64,000 bases of DNA from Actinomycetales bacterium (GTDB taxonomy: Bacteria > Actinomycetota > Actinomycetes > Actinomycetales > Dermatophilaceae), in assembly GCA_016715285.1 (NCBI GenBank), contig JADKAO010000001.1:310001-374000 (forward strand), given 5' to 3'. Of this stretch, positions 25,222-37,154 are shown one piece after another. Each line of letters opens with the position of its first letter. The stretch's first letter is position 1. The position numbers and the translations under genes are program-made. The notes below the pieces were generated by a model. It worked only from the letters and a program-made list of their open reading frames with translations, did not search any database and was not told the origin of the DNA.

Positions 25222-25578
25222 ATGGTGCGTCGATATGCCGACCCACTCGTGGTCCAGACACAACTCGACGGCACTGACGGCAGCGGGATAGGCCCAGTCG
25301 CCTTCACATGGCGCGGTCGACGGTATGCCGTGCGCACCGTCCTCGCCCAGTGGCGGGAGCGGCGCGCCTGGTGGCGCGATGCACTCGATCCAGCGCCAGG
25401 GCAACCGCACGGCATCGCTAGTGCTGCGCAAGAGCTGCACGTGTGGCGAGTAGAAGCGACATCTAGTTCAGGCAAAAACATTCACTTTGGTGTTTTCGAG
25501 TTGAGTTGTGAGCCCGCCATCTCGGCCGCAGATACGTCAGGTATGCCGCATTGGGAGCTCGCCCGGGTGGTGGACTGA
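25222..25578 (+). CDS. DUF6504 family protein
   Basis: A 118-residue protein of the DUF6504 type: an N-terminal MVRRYADPLVV, a PVAFTWRGRRYAVRTVLAQWRE core and the aromatic HVWRVEA strand. In Actinobacteria this family is usually encoded beside imuB/dnaE2 mutasome genes, as here. Biochemistry unknown. ATG 25222 is preceded by a purine-rich AAAGGGGG. It ends one base before the HEPN gene. Confidence 0.85.
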   Translation: MVRRYADPLVVQTQLDGTDGSGIGPVAFTWRGRRYAVRTVLAQWRERRAWWRDALDPAPGQPHGIASAAQELHVWRVEATSSSGKNIHFGVFELSCEPAISAADTSGMPHWELARVVD

Positions 25579-25579
25579 C

Positions 25580-26071
25580 ATGGCGGCAACGATCTCCAGC
25601 ACGGTCATCGAATTGCTCGACCGGTCGGGCGCGAGCATCTTGCAGGCCAGCCAAACCACTGACGTCGCCGGGCGCTATATCTACGCCCACGTCGGCGCTC
25701 TGCGGGCTGCTGCGGCGATCCTGGCGGCCCGGTCGACTCCATCCGGATGGTCGCGTCCGCGCAGCGTATGGGAGGTGCTGCCCTCGCTCGCGCCAGAACT
25801 CGCCGAATGGTCAGAGTTCTTTGCGGCTTCTGCGCGGCACCGCGCTGCACTCGAGGTCGGCGACGGCCAAGACACCACGGTGTCGGCACGCCAGGCCGAT
25901 GACTTGTTGCGCCAAGTGGAGTTGTTCGTCGAGTTGGTCCAAGAGACCCTCGGGGTGCCACAGGTCGTGGCCCTGCCGGAATATCTCTCGCCTGTGTCCC
26001 GCGCGGGCCAGCGCGCATGGCATACCCGAGACACCCGGCATACTCGCCATAGCCAGGACTTGGCGGGGTAA
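25580..26071 (+). CDS. SAV_6107-type HEPN domain protein
   Basis: A 163-residue all-helical protein with the SAV_6107-type HEPN pattern: AGRYIYAHVGALRAAAAILAAR near the start, WEVLPSLAPELAEWSEFFAA, and LVELVQETLG. This HEPN branch is conserved next to dnaE2 in Actinobacteria; whether it cleaves RNA is unknown, and the classic HEPN RX4-6H motif is not evident. It starts one base after the DUF6504 stop and ends five bases before dnaE2, so one operon. Confidence 0.85.
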   Translation: MAATISSTVIELLDRSGASILQASQTTDVAGRYIYAHVGALRAAAAILAARSTPSGWSRPRSVWEVLPSLAPELAEWSEFFAASARHRAALEVGDGQDTTVSARQADDLLRQVELFVELVQETLGVPQVVALPEYLSPVSRAGQRAWHTRDTRHTRHSQDLAG

Positions 26072-26076
26072 CTGCC

Positions 26077-29000
26077 GTGGAGAGTTTCGTCCATCTCCAT
26101 GTCGCGTCGGGGTACTCCATGCAATATGGTGCGTCGACGCCCGCCGCACTGGTCGCTCGGGCAGCGGCCTATGGGCAGCCAGCGTTGGCGTTGACCGATC
26201 GAGACGGCCTCTATGGCGCGGTCCGGTTCGTCCAGGCGTGCACCGAGGCGGGGATCGCCCCCATCCTCGGCGTCGATCTCGCCGTCGACTTCCCGACCCT
26301 CCACCAGGTCCTAGCAGGCCAGACTGCCGCGCGTGCTCCGGGCAGGGGCGGTGCGCTCCGTGACGATCGGCTGCCTCGAGTCACCGTCCTCGCCCGTGGG
26401 ATGAATGCCGGGCTGACACCCGGCGAAGGCTGGGCGAGATTGTGCCGGCTCGTCACCGACACCCACCTGTCCGGTCAGCGCGGGCAACCTCGCACGAGCG
26501 CCGCCCTCCTCGCCGACGCGATGGCGACCCACGGCAACGGCGACGGGCGCCCGCACCGCTTGTCGTCTTGCTCGGCCCGGATTCTGACGTCGGTCGCGCC
26601 ATCCTCGCCCGCCGCAAAGCCGCCGCGTATGCCGCCCTGACGCGATGGCAGGCGGCCCTCCCTCCCGGGTCGGTCTTGCTCGAGGCGGTGTGTCACGGGG
26701 GACCAGAAGGCACCCCGGGGAGCCTGGGGCAGGCGGGCCGCACCCTGGCACTTGGGCGCGACACCGGCATACCCGTCGTGCTCACTGCAGCGGTGCGGCA
26801 CGCCGACCCAGCCGAGGCCGCTACCGTTGACGTCCTCGATGCCGCGCGGCGGCTCGTCGTGCTCGATGTCCGCCACCTCGATCGGGTCACCGCAGCGGGG
26901 CACCTCGCGCCGACACCCGCCATGCTCGCGATCGCGCGGGATGTCGCGCAGGCATCCGGGCCGGGTCTTGCAGGCGGCACGACAGCGACCCGTGATGCCG
27001 CCGCTGCTCTGGTGGCGACCACGATGTCGCTCGCGACCGAGTGCATCCAAGACCCGGCGATCGACTTGGGGATCGGCGGCATCCACCTTCCTGAGCAGAC
27101 CCAACTCGGGATGGCCATCGATGATGACCCACAGCGGGTTCTCGCCGACCGGTGCTATGGCGCTCTGGTGAGCCGTTATCCCCGCGCGAGGCCTGCGGAG
27201 CTCACCCGGGTCCAGTCACGGCTGGCGGATGAACTCGACGTCATCGCGTCCCTGGGTTATGCGACCTACTTCCTCACCGTCGCGACCGTCACCGATCTCA
27301 TCCGCGACATGGGGGTGCGGGTCGCGGCACGCGGATCGGGGGCGGGCTCCCTCGTCAACTATCTCCTCGGCATCTCCGGCGTCGACCCGATGCGCTACGA
27401 CCTGCTCATGGAGCGGTTTTGCTCCCCCCTGCGGGCGCAACTGCCCGACATCGACATCGACGTGGAGTCGGCGCGGCGCACCGAGATTTACGAAAAAGTC
27501 CTCGCCCGCTTCGGCGGCGAGCGGGTCACCTGCGTGTCGATGATGGACTCCTACCGGGTTCGCCACGCGATCCGCGACGTCGGCGCCGCGCTCGGGCTCC
27601 CACCCGCCGAAGTCGACGCCATCGCCAAGGCGTTCCCGCACATCTCGGCCCGCCACGCCCGCTCCGCCATCGCCGACCTGCCCGAGTTGCGGGTGACCGG
27701 GTTGGCGTCCGCGCGCTATGACCTGCTCTTTGACCTCGTGGAGCGCCTCGACGGGTTGCCTCGCCACATCGCGCTCCATCCGTGCGGTGTCATCCTGTCC
27801 AACTCGACCCTGCTCGATCGCACCCCGGTCGAGGCCAGCTGGCTGGGGTTCCCGATGAGCCAGTTCGACAAGGACGACGTGGAGATCCTCGGCCTGCTCA
27901 AACTCGACATCCTCGGCATCCGCATGCAGTCGGCGATGGCGTATGCCGTGGCCGAGGTCGCCCGCGTCGACGGCGTCCGCGTCGATCTCGATGACCCCGT
28001 TCACGTCCCGCTGGACGACGAGGCGACCTTCCGGATGATCCGCACCACGCGCACGCTCGGGTGTTTCCAGATCGAAAGCCCCGGCCAACGCGAGCTCATC
28101 GGCAAGTTTGGGCCGGAGCGGTTTGAAGACCTCATCATCGACATCTCCCTCTTCCGGCCCGGCCCGGTCAAGTCCGACATGATCGTGCCCTTCCTTAACG
28201 CCCGACATGGGTTCGCCACGACCGACTACCTCCACCCCACGCTCATCCCGGCGCTGCGCGAGACCGAAGGCGTCGTGGTCTTCCACGAACAAGTCCTCAA
28301 GATCGTCGCTGAGACCGCTGGAGTCACCCTTGCGCAAGCTGACGAGGTCCGGCGCGCGATGGGTTCGGTCGACGGTCAAGCTCAGGTGCTGGCGTGGTGG
28401 CGCCCCGCGGCGCTCGCTCGCGGCTATAGCGCCGACGACGTCGAGCGCATCTGGGAGGTGCTGCGCGCCTTTGCGTCGTTCGGGTTCTGCAAGGCCCACG
28501 CGGCCGCATTCGCGCTGCCCACCTATCAATCAGCGTGGCTCAAGACCCATCACCCCGCGGCCTTCATCGCCGGCGTCCTCACCCACGACCCCGGCATGTA
28601 CCCCAAGCGCCTGATCCTCGACGACGCCCGCTCGCTCGGCATCGAGATCCTCGGCCTCGACGTCAACGCCAGCACGAGCACGTATGCCGTGGAGCGCGTC
28701 CCCTCCGACGCGCCACCCCCTGCCCCGGACCTCCCCGACGGGCGCGGGTATGGCATCCGCGTGTCACTCGCCGACGTCAAAGGAATCACCGAGAGCGAGA
28801 TCGTCCAGATCGTCGCCGGACAGCCGTATGCCGGGCTCGCCGACTTCGCGCAACGCGCCGCCGTGAGCCGACCCGTGCTCGAACGCCTCGTCCTCGCAGG
28901 CGGGTTCGACTCCATCTATGGCCTCGACCACTCCGGTATGCCGGGTGCCCGCGGCAAGATCACGCGGCGGGACCTGCTGCTGCACGTTGCCGACCTCGAC

Positions 29001-30197
29001 CGCTGGAACCGAGCCAATGCTTCGCGTGCCTCAGGTGCCACCAGCAAATGGTCACGCCGGCTCGTCGCGACCGACTCCCTGGCCGGCGCCACTGGACGTC
29101 GTGGTGACCCGCGTGGTGACAGCCCCGGGGGCCACGGGGGCCGTCGCGGTGGCCCGCGCGGCGATTCTCGTGGTGATCTGGGTAGTGACCTGCGCGGCGG
29201 ACGCATTGACGAAGATCGAGTTCGGCCAGGCATTGCTGCTCTGGCCGCCGCGCAATCCCAAGCTGCCGCGCCAGTGGCCGATGCGGTCCGGCATACCCAA
29301 CTCATCTTGCCTTTAGACGACGCGCCTCAACTCACCCCAGGCAGCGGACTCCCAGAGCTGACCGCCACCGAGCGCATCCGCGCCGAGCTCGAGATCCTCG
29401 GGCTCGACGCCAGCGCCCACGTGGTCGAGGTCTATGGGCCGATGCTCGATGCCCTCGGGGTGACCCGGGCGCGGGACATCGGGCAGGCCCGCAACCGCAG
29501 CGAGGTATGGATCGCGGGAGTCAAGGTCGCGACTCAAACCCCGCCGATCCGGTCAGGCCGGCGCGTCGTGTTCCTCACCCTCGACGACTCGACCGGGCCG
29601 GTTGACGCCACCTTCTTCGAGGACGTCCAAGGTCCGTATGCCGCAACAGTTTTCCACTCCTGGATGATGCTCGTCCGCGGAGTAGTGCGGCGCACCGGTC
29701 GGCGCGGCGTATCGGTCCGGGCCACTGGCGCATGGGAGCTCAGCGGCCTATGGGAGGCATGGAGCCGCGGGGGAGTCGATGCCTTGCGGGCTGCGCTCGC
29801 GGCCGCCGATGCTGAGGCGCACGCGCGGGCAGCCGCTGCGGCAGCGGCCTTTTCCCTGCCCTATGCCAGGGCAGGTGGCGGGGAGAGCGTCCCGTGGTCG
29901 TCGGGCGAAGAAGCTCGCCGGGATGCGGGTGCCGGCGCAGACGATCCCGCAGATGTCGCAGCGGGCCTGCCGAGAGGAGACCGGGCGGGCGGTATGGGTG
30001 GATCACCGCGAGGTCGCCGGGTCCTCGTGCATGCCTCCGGATTCCAGCAGTCGCCGTATGCCGATGTGCAAGCACCCGGGGTGCCGGCACGTGACGGTCG
30101 GCGCGCTGCCGCGATTGCGGTCCCGGCGGCGTCTCGTGAGGCGGCCGCGCCCCCGCGCAAGCTGTGGCATTCGAGTCCGGGCAGTTCGGGCGCATGA
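26077..30197 (+). pseudogene. dnaE2: Error-prone DNA polymerase DnaE2, frameshifted
   Basis: Catalytic subunit of the actinobacterial mutasome, a C-family polymerase used for lesion bypass. GTG 26077 opens the PHP domain (FVHLHVASGYSMQYG), which is readable to about 26555. The homologous continuation (LVVLLGPDSDVGRA) is in the next frame back, and that frame runs to the stop at 30195-30197, with PDIDIDVES (catalytic aspartates), the thumb and fingers, an OB-fold and the conserved end KLWHSSPGSSG. A one-base deletion relative to an intact gene, around GGGCGCCC (26545-26552), explains this. Everything else is intact, so recent inactivation or a sequencing error is likely. A Gly/Arg/Asp-rich linker is at 29091-29235. 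Confidence 0.9.
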
Positions 30198-30240
30198 ACC
30201 ATCACCGAGGATCGTGGCCTGCGCGCACTACAGTGTCGGT

Positions 30241-31023
30241 GTGTCAGAGGATCAGCCCCGGAGCCGACGTGCTGCCACCGGAGTCCGCACGGCCGCGTTA
30301 TGGGCCGACGTCCGCGACCTGGCCATCCGACAAAGCGCCCTCGTCGGTCGACCGATTGCCGTCCTCGACCTCGGCGGAGGCACCGGCGAACTCGCCGTCC
30401 CCCTCGCCGAGTTGGGCGCCGAGGTGGTTGCTGGCGTCACCGTCGTCGACCCCAGCCCAGATGCGCTCGCAGCCCTGCAACGCCGAGCTGCCGAGTCTCA
30501 CGTCGACGACCGAGTCGCGGCTCTCCAAGGTGACGCCGACACCCTGGCCGAGGTCGTTCCCAACCACGCGTTCGACGTGGTGTGCTGCCACGGCGTCCTC
30601 GAAGTCGTCGACGACCCCGCATCGACGTTGGCTGCCGTGGCCGCAGCTCTCACGCCCAGTGGTGTCGTCTCTCTCGCTGCCGCAGGGCGGCTCGCTGCTG
30701 TCCTCGCGCGTGCACTCCTCGGCGAGTTCGACCAAGCCCACGCCGTCCTCGACGAACCCGACGGGTCCTGGGGCGAGGGCGACCCCTTGCCGCGACGGTT
30801 TGACGTGCGCACGCTCAGCGACCTCGTCGAGGGCTCCGGCCTCGCGGTCGAGTCGTGGCGTGGCACTCGGCTGCTCAGCGACCTCGTGCCATCGGTCTAC
30901 GTCGACACCGACATCCAACGCAGCGCAGTCCTCGCGCTCGAAGACGCCCTCGCCGGCCACCCGGCATACCCCCTCTTGGGTGAACTCGGCGGGGCGCTCC
31001 ACGTGGTTGCTCGCCGTCCCTAA
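30241..31023 (+). CDS. SAM-dependent methyltransferase
   Basis: A 260-residue class I methyltransferase. The SAM motif is VLDLGGGTGELAVPLA (about residues 40-55), followed by VDPSP and the motif IV-like FDVVCCHGVLEVVDD. It resembles SmtA/UbiE-like enzymes; the methyl acceptor is not evident. The GTG at 30241 was chosen to begin about 37 residues before the SAM motif. It lies between dnaE2 and dinB on the same strand, as in several related genomes. Confidence 0.88.
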   Translation: MSEDQPRSRRAATGVRTAALWADVRDLAIRQSALVGRPIAVLDLGGGTGELAVPLAELGAEVVAGVTVVDPSPDALAALQRRAAESHVDDRVAALQGDADTLAEVVPNHAFDVVCCHGVLEVVDDPASTLAAVAAALTPSGVVSLAAAGRLAAVLARALLGEFDQAHAVLDEPDGSWGEGDPLPRRFDVRTLSDLVEGSGLAVESWRGTRLLSDLVPSVYVDTDIQRSAVLALEDALAGHPAYPLLGELGGALHVVARRP

Positions 31024-31071
31024 GGTCGCGGTCTTGTCCGGGCGGCGGCTCCGCGGCGCGGGGGGCACCCG

Positions 31072-32349
31072 ATGAGTCGCCGTCAGTTCCAGCCGCCCCC
31101 ACGCACCGACGCCGCGCCGCCGGACGACACCGGCTGCACGATCCTGCACGTCGACATGGACGCGTTCTATGCGTCGGCGTCGCTCATCGATCGCCCTGAG
31201 CTGCGCGGCACGCCCGTCATCATTGGCGGGGGAGGGCGCTCGGTCGTCCTCTCCGCGACCTACGAGGCAAGGGCCTTCGGGGTCACCTCGGCGATGCCGA
31301 TGACCCGCGCGCGGCGGCTCTGCCCGCACGCGACGGTCATCACCCCCGACCACGACAGGTATGCCGCGATCTCGGCTGCCGTGATGGCGACCTTCGAGTC
31401 TGTCACCGACCAGATCGAGCCGCTCTCGCTCGATGAGGCCTTCCTCGACGTGTCGGGAGCGGTGCGCAGAATAGGGCCGCCGAGCTTCGTCGGGCAGTGG
31501 CTCCGCGACACCATTGCCGACGAGCAAGGGATAACCTGCTCGGTAGGCGTCTCGTCGAGCAAATTCGTCGCCAAGCTCGCGTCGGGGCTCGCCAAACCTG
31601 ACGGTCTGCTCGTCGTGCCGGACGGGGAAGTCGTCGGGTTCGTGCAACAACTGCCGGTCGCGGCGCTCTGGGGGGTCGGCGACCGCACCGAAGAAGTCCT
31701 GCTGCAACTAGGGCTGCGCACGGTGGGCGACATTGCGCACACCCCTTTGGAGACCCTTCAACGGGCCCTCGGCGACGCTGCTGGGGCGCACTTGCACGAT
31801 CTGTCCTGGGGTCGCGACCCACGCCGAGTCCAGCCCAGCCAGGTCGAAAAGAGCATCGGCTCTGACGAGACGTTCCCTTACGACGTCGATGACCCTGCGG
31901 TGATCCAGCGCGAGTTACTCCGGCTGGCCGACCGGACCGCCGCGCGGGTGCGGTCAGCGGGGATGGCGGGGCGCACGGTGACGATCCGGGTGCGCTTTGC
32001 CGATTTCACGACGATCACCCGCTCTCGCACGCTGCGCGAGCACACCGATGTGTCCCGCGACATCTATGCCACGGCGAGGGCGCTCTATGACGCGTTGGGC
32101 TTGCAGCGCGCCAGGATCCGGCTCGTAGGCGTGCGTCTCGAAGGCCTGATCCCGGTCGAGCGGGCTGCCATCCAGCCTCGACTCGATGACCCTGACTATG
32201 GATGGCGTGAGGCTGATCATGCGGTCGACCGGGCCAGTGCTCGGTTTGGTCCCGGTGCGGTCCGTCCCGCGTCGCTGGTCGCCGAGTCCGCCGGCTTCCG
32301 GCCTCCACCACGAACGCGCCAGCCTCCTCGTGCTCCATCAGCTGGATAA
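31072..32349 (+). CDS. dinB: DNA polymerase IV
   Basis: Y-family translesion polymerase. The 425-residue protein shows HVDMDAFYAS, the YEAR motif, LSLDEAFLDV (catalytic Asp-Glu), CSVGVSSSKFVAKLAS, a helix-hairpin-helix (WGVGDRT) and the little-finger domain. The C-terminal end is Pro/Arg-rich and lacks a clear beta-clamp motif. ImuB is unlikely: the catalytic acidic residues are intact. I saw no LexA box in its leader. Confidence 0.94.
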   Translation: MSRRQFQPPPRTDAAPPDDTGCTILHVDMDAFYASASLIDRPELRGTPVIIGGGGRSVVLSATYEARAFGVTSAMPMTRARRLCPHATVITPDHDRYAAISAAVMATFESVTDQIEPLSLDEAFLDVSGAVRRIGPPSFVGQWLRDTIADEQGITCSVGVSSSKFVAKLASGLAKPDGLLVVPDGEVVGFVQQLPVAALWGVGDRTEEVLLQLGLRTVGDIAHTPLETLQRALGDAAGAHLHDLSWGRDPRRVQPSQVEKSIGSDETFPYDVDDPAVIQRELLRLADRTAARVRSAGMAGRTVTIRVRFADFTTITRSRTLREHTDVSRDIYATARALYDALGLQRARIRLVGVRLEGLIPVERAAIQPRLDDPDYGWREADHAVDRASARFGPGAVRPASLVAESAGFRPPPRTRQPPRAPSAG

Positions 32350-32489
32350 GCCGGGCACGATGAGATCCGTAGTTCCGTTAGTGACATTGTCGGCTTATCC
32401 TTGTCCCGAAGCCCGGTGACCGGGAGCACCACAGCCACGCGTCAACCCGCCATGGTGATCGTGAGCTAAGCGTCAAGGAAGGGGTGACC

Positions 32490-32882
32490 GTGGCGCTGTC
32501 CGAACACGAGCAGAAGCTCCTGGAACAAATGGAGCAAGCCCTCTACGCCGAGGATCCCCGGTTTGCCTCGCGGATCCGCACGCAAAGCATTGCCGGCCAG
32601 AGCCGGCGAATGGCGATGGGGATCGTGGGTATTCTCGTCGCCCTCGGTCTGGTCGTTGCGGCCGCTCTCAACCAGGCGATCTGGCTGGGTGCCATCGCCT
32701 TTGCCTTGATGGTCGCCGTTGGCGTGTGGGCCTTTGCCCCGACCCGGCGGAGTGGCCCCGCTGGTGTTGTCGACCCCTCAGGTCGAGTCAAGCCGACCGG
32801 TAAAGCCGCTCGCCCCGCGGCTGGCGACGGTTTCATGCAGCGGATCGAAGAGCGCTGGGACCGGCGCTCGCACGACGAATGA
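32490..32882 (+). CDS. DUF3040 membrane protein
   Basis: A 130-residue protein of the actinobacterial DUF3040 family: conserved N-terminus ALSEHEQKLLEQMEQALYAEDPRFA, two adjacent membrane helices (about residues 46-85), and a basic tail. GTG 32490 has AAGGAAGG seven bases upstream; GTG 32484 would be too close. In many Actinobacteria this gene stands in front of mraZ and the division cluster, but here no division gene follows. Function unknown. Confidence 0.92.
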   Translation: MALSEHEQKLLEQMEQALYAEDPRFASRIRTQSIAGQSRRMAMGIVGILVALGLVVAAALNQAIWLGAIAFALMVAVGVWAFAPTRRSGPAGVVDPSGRVKPTGKAARPAAGDGFMQRIEERWDRRSHDE

Positions 32883-32918
32883 TCCTGATCGCCACGCGAT
32901 GAGTGAGCGGGCGTTGCC

Positions 32919-33407
32919 CTAGGCGCCCTGACCGAGCAACGTCAAACCGACCACCCAGGTCACGATGATGGCCAGTCCCGCGAGCAGTTCGATGCCCATG
33001 GAGTGCGCCACGGCACGAAGTGCGATCTTCGTCGAGGTCCAGGCGGCGGCCGTCTGCTTGCTGCGAGCGAACTCTACGAGGTAGATCCCGAGGACAAAAC
33101 CGACCAGGGCACCCACCACTGGGATGACGAAGAAGCCGATTACGCCCAATGCAGCAGCCAGCAAGAGGGTGCTCGTGCCGATGCCGTGAGTGCGCATCCG
33201 CCGCCCCGGGATGAGGTACTGCGTCACCACTCCCACGGCATACAAGACGACGGCGATCCCAAAAACCCACCAGGCACGCGAGTCCTGGTGCTGGGACGAC
33301 CACAGCAAAGTCGCCCCCAGCGTGAGCAGGAGCCCGGGGACGACCGGCACAACAATCCCGACCAGCCCCACCGCCAACAGAAAGGCGGTGACGATGGTGA
33401 GACTCAC
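32919..33407 (-). CDS. DUF456 domain membrane protein
   Basis: A 162-residue hydrophobic protein of the DUF456 family, with helices at about 5-25, 45-65, 80-110 and 140-160. Conserved features are GIVVPVVPGLLLTLGA and the GxxGFxxxPVVGALVGFVLGIYLVE stretch. Its ATG overlaps the stop of the upstream DUF7455 gene, so both are one operon. Function unknown. Confidence 0.88.
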   Translation of the reverse strand: MSLTIVTAFLLAVGLVGIVVPVVPGLLLTLGATLLWSSQHQDSRAWWVFGIAVVLYAVGVVTQYLIPGRRMRTHGIGTSTLLLAAALGVIGFFVIPVVGALVGFVLGIYLVEFARSKQTAAAWTSTKIALRAVAHSMGIELLAGLAIIVTWVVGLTLLGQGA

Positions 33408-33613
33408 GCGGAGGTGCCCTCAGCGCTGAGTTGGTCGGACTCGTCGTGGATCTCGGTGGCCTGGTCGGCGAGCTTGGGCAGGTGGAGCCGGCCGTGGTGG
33501 GCGCAGAAGTACAACTCCCCACCGGACCGCAAGCGCGCGCGAATGTAGGCCCGGGCTCCGCAGCGGTCGCAGCGGTCTGCGGCGCTGAGGCGGTGGACCA
33601 GTGTTGCGTTCAC
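33404..33613 (-). CDS. DUF7455-type small zinc-binding protein
   Basis: A 69-residue protein with one CxxC (CDRCGARA) and a downstream C-x2-H (FCAHHGRLH), a likely zinc site. This is the short conserved actinobacterial family also found near sigma factor and topoisomerase genes. GTG 33613 gives the family-typical N-terminus. Role unknown. Divergent from parE. Confidence 0.87.
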   Translation of the reverse strand: MNATLVHRLSAADRCDRCGARAYIRARLRSGGELYFCAHHGRLHLPKLADQATEIHDESDQLSAEGTSA

Positions 33614-33911
33614 GTGTGCTCGCTCTTCTCTCTCAGGTGAGGACTCCAGCATGCCCCACTCCGTTCCCGGGGACACAACCGGCACCCCGACACGCTGTCG
33701 TGTCGGCTGTGCAGAATGTGCCGGAACCCCCCGGGTCACTCGTCCTAACAGTCAAACACGCCGCAACCTTCCCGCGCGCGCAAATTTCGAGGAGTATGCC
33801 GTGCGCCTGGCTCGGGGCCGCGCGCCGTCGCGAGCGATGTCAGTGGAAGCGACTAACCTGCCGGAGGAAGGTCGAGCAGACTGCAGGCAGACAGAAGCGG
33901 GGCAAACAGCA

Positions 33912-36064
<2,153 letters not shown>

Positions 36065-36068
<4 letters not shown>

Positions 36069-37078
36069 GGCGCGGCCGTTGACCGACGGATGATGAGGTC
36101 GACTGGGAAGTTGTGGTCGGCTTCCGGCGTGACGTCGGTCAGACCAAGCAGGCCTAGCATCGCGAGAGCGGCTGCCCTGCCTTGGTCGGCTACCGGTTGA
36201 CGCACCGTGGTCAGCCCAAAGACTGCTGCCATGTCGTGGTCGTCAATGCCGACGACCGACAAATCTTCGGGGACTCGCAATCCGGCATCCCGGGCAGCAG
36301 CCATGACACCCAACGCCATCTCGTCCGAACCGCATACCACTGAGGTGGGGCGCTGGGATTGCGCGAGCAGGTGGGTGGCACCGGCATACGCATCACCGAC
36401 GCTCCAGTCGGACTCGAGCACCCACTCGGGTCGCACGGTCAGGCTGCTGGCCGCGAGCGTCTCTTCGAAGCCGCGGAGGCGTTCGTTGGGCGTGCGACCG
36501 TGGGGGTTGTGCGCGCGCGCCTTGCCGACATAGGCGATTGCGGAGTGGCCGAGGTTCACGAGATGGCGGGTCGCGAGCGCGGCGCAGCCGTGGTCGTCGA
36601 TGCCGATCCGCGGTGCCGTCTCGAAGGGATAGCCCACGGCGATGACCGGGAGGTCCAAGCGGTGGACGAGCTCACTCTCGGCCGCCTCGAGCTCAACGTT
36701 GATGACGATGAGCCCGTCGACCCGCTTGAACAGGCGTCCTTGAGTGAGGGACAGACGGGCCTCGGGCGACTTCTCCTCGAGGTCCATGAGGAGGATGTGG
36801 TGATTGTGGTCGCGGAAGACCTTTTCAATGGCGCTCATGATGCCGGCGAAGAACCAGCGGGACATGAACGGCGTGATGATGCCGATCAGCCGTGAGCGGC
36901 CCGACGCCAGGCCGGCGGCGTCTGGACTGCCGATGTACGACAGCTCTTGCGCGGCGGCGAGGACCCGGGCGCGGGTCTCGGGATGCACCTTGTCGAGGTC
37001 ACGCAAAGCCCGCGAGACCGTGGCCACGGAGACGCCAGCCACCCGGGCCACGTCTGAGATGGTCGGCTGAGTCGTCAT
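36065..37078 (-). CDS. LacI-family transcriptional regulator
   Basis: A 337-residue repressor with the LacI helix-turn-helix (TISDVARVAGVSVATVSRAL), the hinge helix and a periplasmic-binding-like sugar domain, with GIDDHDMA near its end. It lies directly downstream of the alpha-glucoside-type importer operon, and a matching operator is at 40600-40613, so it most likely controls that operon. Its stop codon overlaps the convergent parE stop by four bases. Effector sugar unknown. Confidence 0.94.
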
Positions 37079-37103
37079 GAGGACCTCATCACTGGCGATA
37101 TCC

Positions 37104-37150
37104 CGGGGTGTGGACGCGCATCCGCGAACGAGCCGCGCGCCCACACCCCG
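37104..37150 (-). terminator. Hairpin terminator of the sugar-importer operon
   Basis: A 15-bp stem with one non-Watson-Crick position (37104-37118 with 37136-37150) and a 17-base loop lies five bases after the last permease stop codon and 26 bases before the lacI start. It would end the importer mRNA, with lacI expressed from its own promoter or by read-through. No U-tract. Confidence 0.6.
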
Positions 37151-37154
37151 TCGA

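Noticed and set aside
26530..26570. Programmed -1 ribosomal frameshift in dnaE2
   Set aside because: No slippery heptamer of the X-XXY-YYZ form is present; an indel or sequencing error is simpler.
27216..28529. 437-codon open frame opposite dnaE2
   Set aside because: The plus-strand frame encodes unmistakable polymerase motifs; the minus frame is low-complexity and charged.
26077..30197. Two independent genes (PHP protein and polymerase) instead of one broken dnaE2
   Set aside because: The second frame has no plausible start near its homologous beginning, and the two parts join without loss at the expected place.
31024..31071. LexA box upstream of dinB
   Set aside because: No TCGAAC-like half-site is visible in the short leader.
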